Of a DNA stretch of 12,016 nt, positions 1 to 5,307 are shown piece after piece. A program made the position numbers and the translations under genes. The notes beneath the pieces were generated by a model. It made no database searches. It was given only the letters and a program-made list of their open reading frames with translations, and was not told the DNA's origin. Position 1 is the stretch's first letter; each line of letters opens with the position of its first letter. Source of the DNA: Nitrospirales bacterium (GTDB lineage: Bacteria; Nitrospirota; Nitrospiria; Nitrospirales; UBA2166); the NCBI GenBank assembly GCA_029261375.1, contig JAJDBL010000067.1, positions 1 through 12,016 on the forward strand, read 5' to 3'.

Positions 1-186
1 CGCACGATCTCGGAGAATCTTCGCCGCATTGCGCATGAAGGTGCTGCGCACCGCATATTCCGTCCTCTTCCAGACGAGATGCTCGCGATGTGACTGCTCG
101 ACGATCTGTGACACCTCGTCGTCAGCCATCTCCTCATAGGCTTTGATACGTTCGCCAGTAGCCGGATTTACCGATTCAATTGCCAT
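1..186 (-). CDS. NAD(P)-dependent aldehyde dehydrogenase, N-terminal 62 residues (partial)
   Basis: The minus strand is open from an ATG at 184-186 to the left edge, so only the first 62 residues are visible. They begin MAIESVNPATGE, the characteristic start of succinate-semialdehyde dehydrogenase-type (GabD-like) members of the aldehyde dehydrogenase superfamily. The following stretch, with W39 and an R-rich helix ending MRNAAKILRDRA, fits the N-terminal helices of the NAD-binding domain. The family oxidises an aldehyde to its acid with NAD(P)+ in the cytoplasm. The catalytic Cys and Glu lie outside the window, so the substrate cannot be judged. The start is supported by a GAGGAG ribosome site about six bases upstream. 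The gene is divergent from the unit starting at 441. Seen: the N-terminal motif. Inferred: a succinate-semialdehyde-type substrate. Confidence 0.85.
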   Translation of the reverse strand, partial: MAIESVNPATGERIKAYEEMADDEVSQIVEQSHREHLVWKRTEYAVRSTFMRNAAKILRDRA

Positions 187-440
187 ACTCTACTCCTCAT
201 CTTCTAGTCTCTTGTCTTGTCCATCCTGCGAGACAATTCCCGTACATTCTGAGCAGGACGGTTCAAAACGTCCATCCAGCAAGGCCGCAGCAAGCTGCGA
301 AGCGAATCGTACTACTGTACGTTGAGCTAAAGCAGTGAAGCGAGAACGCAGCTGGTGGGCGTTTCGGGCCGTCCTGCCGGTTGTGTCGGTCGCTGAAGCA
401 TGATATTCATTGCCTGCTATGGACACAAGGGGAGACCTCA
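187..440. other. Divergent intergenic region between aldehyde dehydrogenase and the acidic-protein/apaG unit
   Basis: These 254 bases separate two divergent starts and must hold promoters for both directions, but I cannot point to a convincing -35/-10 pair. Ribosome sites are clear at both ends: GAGGAG for the left gene and AGGGGAG for the right one. A short perfect inverted repeat, CGTAC-tact-GTACG, lies at 308-321; it is too small to call an operator with confidence. A minus-strand reading frame crosses the region from a TTG, but it has no recognisable protein features. Confidence 0.4.
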
Positions 441-869
441 ATGCAGTTTGATCCCGCGATCGCCGCCCAACAGGCGCTTCACCGTGCAGAAGAGTCCGGA
501 GAGCTTGGCGCGTTTCAACAGGAGATTATCGACGCCGAGGAATCATTTTCTGCCGATGAGGGCGAAGAAGCCAGTAAGGCATACGATCGGCTTCAGGAAC
601 TTTGGGAACAGTTACTGGATGCGTCGTATTTCCAGGAATTCCTTATTTATATCACCTGGCAACAAGTGACGGCGGAAACCCATCCCCACCATTTTCGGAC
701 AGGTGCAAAACTGTGCGATCATTTTGTTTCGCGTTTTGGGACCCAACTGAAGGATTCGGTTAGACTCACCCAGGTGCTCGACATTCAGGAATCCTTTCGT
801 GGCGGGTTGGGAGAACAGGATCACACCCTCTCGGAATATGATGAGGATGCGTTTCAGGGAGGAGATTAG
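441..869 (+). CDS. Hypothetical acidic 142-residue protein, first gene of a unit with apaG
   Basis: I do not recognise this protein. It is 142 residues, strongly acidic, and mostly helical in appearance, with no signal peptide and no membrane segment, so it is probably cytoplasmic. Residues 1-65 are rich in Ala, Glu and Gln and could form a helical hairpin. The middle (about 66-112) is more hydrophobic and has a His-rich patch, THPHH. The tail ends in an acidic stretch, SEYDEDAF. The ATG at 441 is chosen over an earlier in-frame TTG at 381 because AGGGGAG sits just upstream of it. The stop is six bases before apaG, whose ribosome site lies inside this gene's end, so the two are very probably co-transcribed and translationally coupled. 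That context is the only clue to function. Confidence is high that it is a gene and low on its role. Confidence 0.8.
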   Translation: MQFDPAIAAQQALHRAEESGELGAFQQEIIDAEESFSADEGEEASKAYDRLQELWEQLLDASYFQEFLIYITWQQVTAETHPHHFRTGAKLCDHFVSRFGTQLKDSVRLTQVLDIQESFRGGLGEQDHTLSEYDEDAFQGGD

Positions 870-875
870 GTCACA

Positions 876-1268
876 ATGTATAAAGAAACCACCCAATCAA
901 TTGTAATCACCGTGCATCCACGGTTCTTGACTGAGGAATCATTTCCCAATACCGGACACTACACTTGGAGCTACCAGGTCGAGATAAGGAACCAAGGCAA
1001 GGAGCGGGTTCAACTGATCAACCGCTATTGGAATATCACCGATGCCAACGGACAGGTCAAAGAAATCCGAGGCGAAGGCGTTGTCGGCGTGCAACCCGTG
1101 CTAGATCCAGGGGAAGGATTCGAGTACACTAGTTTCGTCCCACTCGCAACACCATCGGGGATGATGTCGGGAACCTATGAGATGCTCAAAATCGATGGAA
1201 CCATGTTCGACGCCGTCGTGCCCGCATTCTCCCTCGACAGCCCCAACTTCCAACCCAGCCTTAACTGA
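876..1268 (+). CDS. apaG: ApaG family protein (DUF525)
   Basis: This 130-residue protein matches the ApaG family over its full, usual length. The family signature GEGVVGVQP is at residues 66-74, followed by the PGEGFEYTSF segment (78-87) and a GTYEM strand (99-103) typical of the fibronectin-III-like beta sandwich. ApaG was named from its place beside apaH in enterobacteria and is often annotated as a Co2+/Mg2+ efflux protein; the biochemical role is still uncertain. No membrane segment is visible, so it is unlikely to be a transporter itself. The ATG at 876 is preceded by GGAGGAG inside the end of the upstream gene. No apaH or ksgA, the usual partners elsewhere, is visible; here the partner is the unrecognised acidic protein. 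Confidence 0.95.
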   Translation: MYKETTQSIVITVHPRFLTEESFPNTGHYTWSYQVEIRNQGKERVQLINRYWNITDANGQVKEIRGEGVVGVQPVLDPGEGFEYTSFVPLATPSGMMSGTYEMLKIDGTMFDAVVPAFSLDSPNFQPSLN

Positions 1269-1345
1269 TCGTCATTCGTCCCTGCCTAGCCTTGGTGCCA
1301 CGCGATCAATGGGTCCTTGGCGTTTCACATTCTCATAGAGAACTA

Positions 1346-2347
1346 CTACGTCCTCTTGACCTCCCAGATCGAATCCACGAAATGGTCATTTACATCGAAT
1401 AGATGTTTCACGATCTCGTAGCCGCATGTCGTGGCTAGGGTTTCAATTTCATGCTGGGTGTATTTGTAGGAGTGCTCGGCTTGCATCGGCTCCCAGGCCG
1501 CAAAGTAGAACTCTCTTCCTAACGCCTCAATAAACACGACCTGCTCCCGCGTGCTGTAAATATAGCTCTCGACTGCGTGTGTGCTGGGATTGTAGTGTCC
1601 TTGTTGGACATAGTGATCCTTCTTGAAGTTGGCCCCTAGCTTTTCATTCACCACATCAAGCAGATGGAGGTTGAATGTTTCGAATACACCGGTAGCATCG
1701 TTGTAGGCGGCATACAATGTTTTCGGGTGCTTCATGAGATCAAACCCGATCATGACGTAATCGCCCTCATTCAACGACTCGCGTAATGTCCGAATAAATG
1801 TCTCTGCCGCCGGCAATTCCATATTTCCGATGGTGGATCCAAGAAAGAGAACCATGTTTCGGAGTGTGGAATCTTCCTTGATTGCCTGAAGCCCATCGAA
1901 GTAGTCGGCCGCCAATCCGTTTACTGACATCGTGCTATGTGGGAATTGTGATTCTAGTTCGGCAACGAGGTTCCTGACTGCGCCCTCAGATATATCAATG
2001 GGAACATACTCGAATATCAGGCCGCTCTGGATGAAATGCTCAAGAAGAATTTGAGTTTTTCGCCCATCTCCTGCACCAAGCTCAATGACCCGGAATGGCT
2101 CCTTCGTAAGAACATCGACGACGGCTTGTTTGTGCTTCTCGAATATCTCGAACTCGCACTGCGCGGGATGGTATCCCTCGAGTTGGGTGATGTCCGTAAA
2201 GAGTTCGCTGCCGAGATCGTCATAAATCAACCATGACGGCAGACGCTTGGGGTTTCGCGATAGTCCATCAAGCACCGCTTGAGCAAATTGGTCATCCGAC
2301 GATGTCGTCGCCAACCCCGATCGCAAATTGTGAAATTCAAATGACAT
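1346..2347 (-). CDS. egtD: EgtD-like L-histidine N-alpha-methyltransferase
   Basis: A 333-residue protein of the EgtD (Methyltransf_33) family, whose known members trimethylate the alpha-amino group of histidine with S-adenosylmethionine to give hercynine, the first step to ergothioneine. Visible landmarks are the family N-terminal region SELFTDITQLEGY (47-59), the SAM-binding loop ELGAGDGRKT (89-98), the acidic ribose-binding residue D118 in PIDIS, the substrate loop LGSTIGN (169-175) with N175, Y215 in AAYND, and E291/S293 near the C-terminus, matching the carboxylate/imidazole-binding Glu and Ser of the mycobacterial enzyme. The usual YYPTR motif reads YHPAQ (59-63), and the substrate-pocket methionine position is Tyr262 by my alignment, so the substrate may differ. 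The start is supported by GAGGAG upstream of the ATG. It is divergent from the HDO gene; no egtB is visible. Family call firm, substrate uncertain. Confidence 0.9.
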   Translation of the reverse strand: MSFEFHNLRSGLATTSSDDQFAQAVLDGLSRNPKRLPSWLIYDDLGSELFTDITQLEGYHPAQCEFEIFEKHKQAVVDVLTKEPFRVIELGAGDGRKTQILLEHFIQSGLIFEYVPIDISEGAVRNLVAELESQFPHSTMSVNGLAADYFDGLQAIKEDSTLRNMVLFLGSTIGNMELPAAETFIRTLRESLNEGDYVMIGFDLMKHPKTLYAAYNDATGVFETFNLHLLDVVNEKLGANFKKDHYVQQGHYNPSTHAVESYIYSTREQVVFIEALGREFYFAAWEPMQAEHSYKYTQHEIETLATTCGYEIVKHLFDVNDHFVDSIWEVKRT

Positions 2348-2382
2348 TACGCTCCTCGTTTTGTGTTTCAGACACTCAGCGT

Positions 2383-2411
2383 TTGATCAACATCGAACAG
2401 CTTGGTAATAT
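2383..2411 (+). promoter_or_regulatory. Sigma70-type promoter for the HDO gene
   Basis: TTGATC at 2383-2388 and TAATAT at 2406-2411 are separated by exactly 17 bases, a near-consensus housekeeping promoter on the plus strand. It lies between the divergent egtD-like and HDO starts, and predicts transcription from about 2418, leaving a leader of roughly 50 bases before the ATG at 2471. It also argues against the in-frame TTG at 2402, which would lie inside the promoter. Confidence 0.6.
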
Positions 2412-2470
2412 GTTGGCTCGATATCCTTTATACATCGTTTTCAGATTTTTATCGTCCCAGTCTGCACTCC

Positions 2471-3532
2471 ATGAACCTATCGTCCCACGATACCGTTGCC
2501 GAGATCGATTATCGCGAAGCCGAGAAGGATTTTGCTCGCCTTCTTCGCATTGATGATCTTGACCAGCAAATCGACGATGCGCCAGAGTGCGTCGAGTTAT
2601 TTGAGAACATCCTGAACCTCGCGGTATCCGATGCCTACGAGGAGGACACGGATTCCCCTGAAATGCACCTGTTCCTTCAACGCGTTCTGTATCGGATTAA
2701 CCGACTCAAATTGTTCTGGTATGACGATCTTGAGAATTACACCAATGAAAATTCCGCGTTTCTCTTTGGGGTGAGAACAAAGATTGATTCAGCATGGCAG
2801 GGCTGGGAAGCCCAGAACATTGATACGGATACCCTGAGAAACGTGGATGTTGAGAACGCACTTCGTGAACGCGCCGCTGAAGATCTGGAACCCGACCCGT
2901 CGGCAACAGGGCTTTTCTTCCGCAACGAGATGTCGAAGGCCGGATACCGTCGCTTATTGGCGATTACGTCCCTCGATGGATTGGTGGAAGCGAGCCAACT
3001 GTCGCGGGTCATTGGCGGCGTTGGCAACGAGGTTCAGGCCATGCTGACCAAAATCTTGCTTGAGGAGTATGGCGGGGGGAAGCTGGCCAGAAAACATTCA
3101 ACCTTCTTTACGGCGATGTTGAACGAGTTCGGCTTGAACGCCACACCCGAAGCCTATTTTGACATTGTCCCGTGGAAGGTGCTTGCAAATATTAATCACA
3201 GCTTCACGGTCTGCGAACGCAAGCGGAACTTCCTACGTTATATCGGCAGTCTGTTGTATTTCGAAATCTCTGTTCCTGCGGCATTCGAGAATTATAAAAA
3301 TGCAGGAGAACGTCTAGGCTTCAGCCAAGACGCGATCGGCTACTGGGATGTCCACATCAAAGAAGACCTCAGACACGGTCAATGGATGCTGAATGAAGTC
3401 GCCCTACCACTTATCGACCGCTACCGAGATTCAGCGTGGGAAATCGTATGGGGCTACGACCAACAACGCTTTCTCAGTACCCGTGCCAGTCAGGCTATTG
3501 CCGAATCCGTACGGCACGCCGAATGTACCTGA
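2471..3532 (+). CDS. Heme-oxygenase-like diiron oxidase (iron-containing redox enzyme family)
   Basis: A 353-residue, all-helical cytoplasmic protein. The C-terminal half carries the pattern of heme-oxygenase-like diiron oxidases and oxygenases (HDO; Haem_oxygenas_2): a first-helix segment EEYGGGKLARKH with acidic E198/E199 and H209, a second-helix glutamate E265 in LLYFEISVP, and a third-helix H295-x3-D299-x2-H302. These supply a complete metal-ligand set. Characterised relatives (UndA, BesC, SznF, CADD) use O2 on amines, fatty acids or amino acids; sequence alone does not give the substrate. Residues 1-150 are a less familiar helical extension, long for the family. I chose ATG 2471 because the earlier in-frame TTG falls inside a good promoter; no clear ribosome site precedes 2471. 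It is divergent from the egtD-like gene, suggesting shared control and perhaps a shared pathway. Confidence 0.82.
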   Translation: MNLSSHDTVAEIDYREAEKDFARLLRIDDLDQQIDDAPECVELFENILNLAVSDAYEEDTDSPEMHLFLQRVLYRINRLKLFWYDDLENYTNENSAFLFGVRTKIDSAWQGWEAQNIDTDTLRNVDVENALRERAAEDLEPDPSATGLFFRNEMSKAGYRRLLAITSLDGLVEASQLSRVIGGVGNEVQAMLTKILLEEYGGGKLARKHSTFFTAMLNEFGLNATPEAYFDIVPWKVLANINHSFTVCERKRNFLRYIGSLLYFEISVPAAFENYKNAGERLGFSQDAIGYWDVHIKEDLRHGQWMLNEVALPLIDRYRDSAWEIVWGYDQQRFLSTRASQAIAESVRHAECT

Positions 3533-3579
3533 TCTAGTATCTCACCCTTCACATTAACAGCAGGTGATTTCATCACAAT

Positions 3580-3607
3580 ACTGCGACACCATCGACATTG
3601 TCGCAGT
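3580..3607. terminator. Hairpin between the convergent HDO and fic genes
   Basis: ACTGCGACA at 3580-3588 pairs perfectly with TGTCGCAGT at 3599-3607 across a 10-base loop, in the 80-base gap between two convergent genes. It is placed for a bidirectional terminator, but no T run directly follows the stem on either strand, so it may be a Rho-linked or RNA-stabilising hairpin instead. Confidence 0.4.
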
Positions 3608-3612
3608 GAAAG

Positions 3613-4956
3613 CTATCTCAGTTTTTTCAATCGCTCACCAAGATTCTCGGATGCCGTGAAGAGAAAACGGCTTCCCGCTTTTGAACGCACGAGAAGCCGT
3701 TTTTGTTGTAGCTCAAGAAGATCTGTTCTTGAGGTCTGATAGGTAATTCCGTTACTTCTCTTATGTGACTCTATCGTGTACCTCATACCGGGGTGCCGGA
3801 GCGCGTGTCCCAACAGCGCTAGCTGTCTGTAGTTCAATGAGACCGACGCCCGTAGATAGCTCTCGGTTTGTCGAATTTCATCTGTCTTGCGGTCCATATA
3901 GTTGTGCAGCTCATCTATCGCGCTTTTGATTACTTTGAGCTGAGCAAGGAGAAAATATGTAAGGTCGTTTTCATCAGTTTCCACGTATAGAAATGACCGC
4001 CCGTATGTTGCTGGTGCCTGCCTCAATATCTGGGATATCGACAAAAACTCAAATAGCCAGAACCCTTGCGATAACATCGCCCAATAAAAAAGCGCTCTTG
4101 CCAATCTTCCGTTGCCATCCACAAATGGATGATCGTAGGCGAGCCAGAAATGAAGAATAATCGATTTGATTACCGGATGAAGGAATACACTCGTTGTTTC
4201 ACGATTGGCAAACTCACACATAGCACGCATTCTATCCTCAATCTCGGTCGCGTCTGGAGGAGTATGCAAAAGAGTGTTGTCGCGATCGTCGTATATTGCG
4301 ATCCCGTCACGCGACGTTCGAAGATACGGCCCTTGTGTATTATGTTTTAATGTTCCCTCGGTAATAGTGTCATGTATTTTAAAGATAAGGTCCGGAGTGA
4401 GAGGCTGTGCTTTGTAATTCCCAATCAACTGAATAGCCCGATAGTTGTTTAGGATCATACGTTCGCTAAGATCTTGAGGAGTACGACCTGAACGAATCAT
4501 GTCTCGCGCAGCCTTACGAGTTGTGGAGGCACCTTCAAGTTGGCTTGACGTGATGGCCTCCTCGATCAGAGAACTCTGAATATACCTATCCCTTGTTTGT
4601 GGGTTAGTCACAGGCTCGCTCGTCGCGATTGGGCCGGTCGTACTTGTGTCGATCTCGTGTAGAAGTTTCAGAACAGGATCTGGCGTACAATATGAGAAAT
4701 TCTTGCCTGCTTTGTCTCGAAGAGAAACCCAACGCTTATCCTGCGCACGTGAAAACTTAATTGCAGTCCACCACTCCTCTGACGTGATCCCACTGGGCGG
4801 AGACAGTCGTCTGAGTTTATCCCAATGATGATACTTATCACTCTGTGCTGAGCCTCCCCCTCTCGTAAGAATCTCTCCAACACGCTGAGCCTTTTCTGGC
4901 TTAGCTAGGGCCTGTAAAACCTCTTCAAGGGTTGGTGGTTTGACTGGGATCTTCAT
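3613..4956 (-). CDS. Fic family protein with N-terminal self-inhibitory motif (class II)
   Basis: A 447-residue Fic-domain protein. Fic enzymes usually transfer AMP from ATP to a Tyr, Thr or Ser of a target protein. The complete catalytic motif HPFVDGNGRLAR is at 276-287, with catalytic H276, metal-binding D280, the anion-hole GNG and R287. The inhibitory helix motif [S/T]xxxE[G/N] is present before the Fic core as SSQLEG (137-142) with E141, the layout of class II Fic proteins that block their own ATP site. A Fic_N-like region precedes it (about 85-135); the C-terminal 80 residues (about 370-440) look like a winged helix, common in these proteins and possibly DNA-binding. The start ATG has only a weak AGG upstream. 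The gene looks more AT-rich than its neighbours and has a repeat-filled upstream region, suggesting acquisition. No separate antitoxin gene is visible. Target unknown. Confidence 0.92.
   Translation of the reverse strand: MKIPVKPPTLEEVLQALAKPEKAQRVGEILTRGGGSAQSDKYHHWDKLRRLSPPSGITSEEWWTAIKFSRAQDKRWVSLRDKAGKNFSYCTPDPVLKLLHEIDTSTTGPIATSEPVTNPQTRDRYIQSSLIEEAITSSQLEGASTTRKAARDMIRSGRTPQDLSERMILNNYRAIQLIGNYKAQPLTPDLIFKIHDTITEGTLKHNTQGPYLRTSRDGIAIYDDRDNTLLHTPPDATEIEDRMRAMCEFANRETTSVFLHPVIKSIILHFWLAYDHPFVDGNGRLARALFYWAMLSQGFWLFEFLSISQILRQAPATYGRSFLYVETDENDLTYFLLAQLKVIKSAIDELHNYMDRKTDEIRQTESYLRASVSLNYRQLALLGHALRHPGMRYTIESHKRSNGITYQTSRTDLLELQQKRLLVRSKAGSRFLFTASENLGERLKKLR
3664..3703 (+). terminator. Intragenic terminator-like hairpin facing the HDO gene
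   Basis: AAAACGGCTTC (3664-3674) and GAAGCCGTTTT (3693-3703) form a perfect 11-bp stem with an 18-base loop, and on the plus strand the second arm ends in a run of five T. This is the classic intrinsic-terminator form for transcripts coming from the HDO gene, which ends 131 bases before it. It lies inside the 3' end of fic (residues about 418-431), so it would end HDO mRNA antisense to fic. Confidence 0.5.
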
Positions 4957-5022
4957 TTTCGCCTACTACGCTTCCATTATCTGATCTTAATACTGGCACT
5001 CTGTGGACTGGTCGAAATTCAC

Positions 5023-5050
5023 TCATTACATAAAATCGAAGCTGTTTCAA
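5023..5050 (-). promoter_or_regulatory. Possible fic promoter
   Basis: On the minus strand TTGAAA (5050-5045) and TAATGA (5028-5023) are separated by 16 bases. This would start transcription about 60 bases before the fic ATG. Both hexamers are imperfect and the region is AT-rich, so chance is a real possibility. The first palindromic element (5075-5114) would sit immediately upstream of the -35. Confidence 0.3.
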
Positions 5051-5074
5051 CTACTTGCAGCCAGATATGACAAT

Positions 5075-5114
5075 AAATACTAACAAAATACTAATTTAGT
5101 TACAATTAGTATTT
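5075..5114. repeat. Tripartite palindromic element, copy A
   Basis: A direct half-site AAATACTAA (5075-5083) is followed, 11 bases on in period, by AAATACTAATT (5086-5096), then a 7-base spacer, then its perfect inverse AATTAGTATTT (5104-5114). The same layout recurs as copy B with the same internal distances. Such spacing suggests a protein-binding site: a repressor/activator operator, or a tyrosine-recombinase core with a 7-base crossover region. Confidence 0.7.
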
Positions 5115-5136
5115 ATGAAATATCATTTCATGAAAT
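5115..5136. repeat. Nested ATGAAAT/ATTTCAT palindromes
   Basis: ATGAAAT (5115-5121), a 3-base spacer, and ATTTCAT (5125-5131) form one perfect inverted repeat; the second arm is shared by a perfect 12-base palindrome ATTTCATGAAAT (5125-5136). They abut copy A of the tripartite element and have no counterpart next to copy B. Confidence 0.5.
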
Positions 5137-5216
5137 TAGAATTGCCAAACGAATAACCAAACCCAATACAAGTAAAACACCAATTATTTCAGATAGTTGA
5201 AGGATGAAAATTAGGG

Positions 5217-5258
5217 AAATACTAAAAAAATACTAATTAACTTATAATTAGTATTTTT
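5217..5258. repeat. Tripartite palindromic element, copy B
   Basis: The direct half-site AAATACTAA (5217-5225) is followed by AAAAATACTAATT (5226-5238), a 7-base spacer, and the perfect inverse AATTAGTATTTTT (5246-5258). Every part lies exactly 142 bases from its partner in copy A, while the spacers differ. On the minus strand the hairpin ends in seven T, 50 bases past the nuoN stop, so it could also help end nuo transcription, though the stem has only one G-C pair. Confidence 0.7.
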
Positions 5259-5307
5259 AGGTCATCGCCTTACAAAGTTAGACTGGCGAAACGAGAGAAG
5301 AACAGAC

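Larger units (their letters stand above)
4957..5307. other. AT-rich gene-free region between nuoN and fic, with repeated palindromes
   Basis: These 351 bases contain no credible gene. They are the 3' flank of nuoN and the upstream region of fic. They hold two copies of a three-part palindromic element, a separate pair of nested palindromes (5115-5136), and a possible fic promoter. Base composition is far more AT-rich than the flanking genes, especially from 5070 to 5260. Confidence 0.75.

Noticed and set aside
308..321. Inverted repeat CGTAC-tact-GTACG in the divergent region near the left edge
   Set aside because: Five-base arms are short enough to arise by chance and there is only one copy.
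381..440. Longer N-terminus for the acidic protein from a TTG at 381
   Set aside because: The ATG at 441 has a clear AGGGGAG ribosome site; the 20 added residues look like translated leader.
190..441. Minus-strand 83-codon frame ending just before the aldehyde dehydrogenase start
   Set aside because: It needs a TTG start inside the opposite gene's ribosome region, has no good ribosome site and shows no recognisable protein features; the interval is better read as a divergent promoter region.
2402..2470. Longer N-terminus for the diiron oxidase from a TTG at 2402
   Set aside because: The TTG lies within a well-spaced -35/-10 promoter, so it would not be in the transcript.
3613..4956. Fic/antitoxin two-gene toxin system
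   Set aside because: No small partner gene flanks fic; the inhibitory motif is inside the same protein.
5226..5258. Palindrome copy B as the main nuo terminator
   Set aside because: The position and T run fit, but the stem is almost all A-T and copy A has the same form without a gene end; the shared spacing points to protein binding first. Kept only as a secondary possibility.
4957..5307. CRISPR array or origin iterons in the AT-rich gap
   Set aside because: Only two repeat units 142 bases apart, no regular spacers, and no cas or replication gene nearby.
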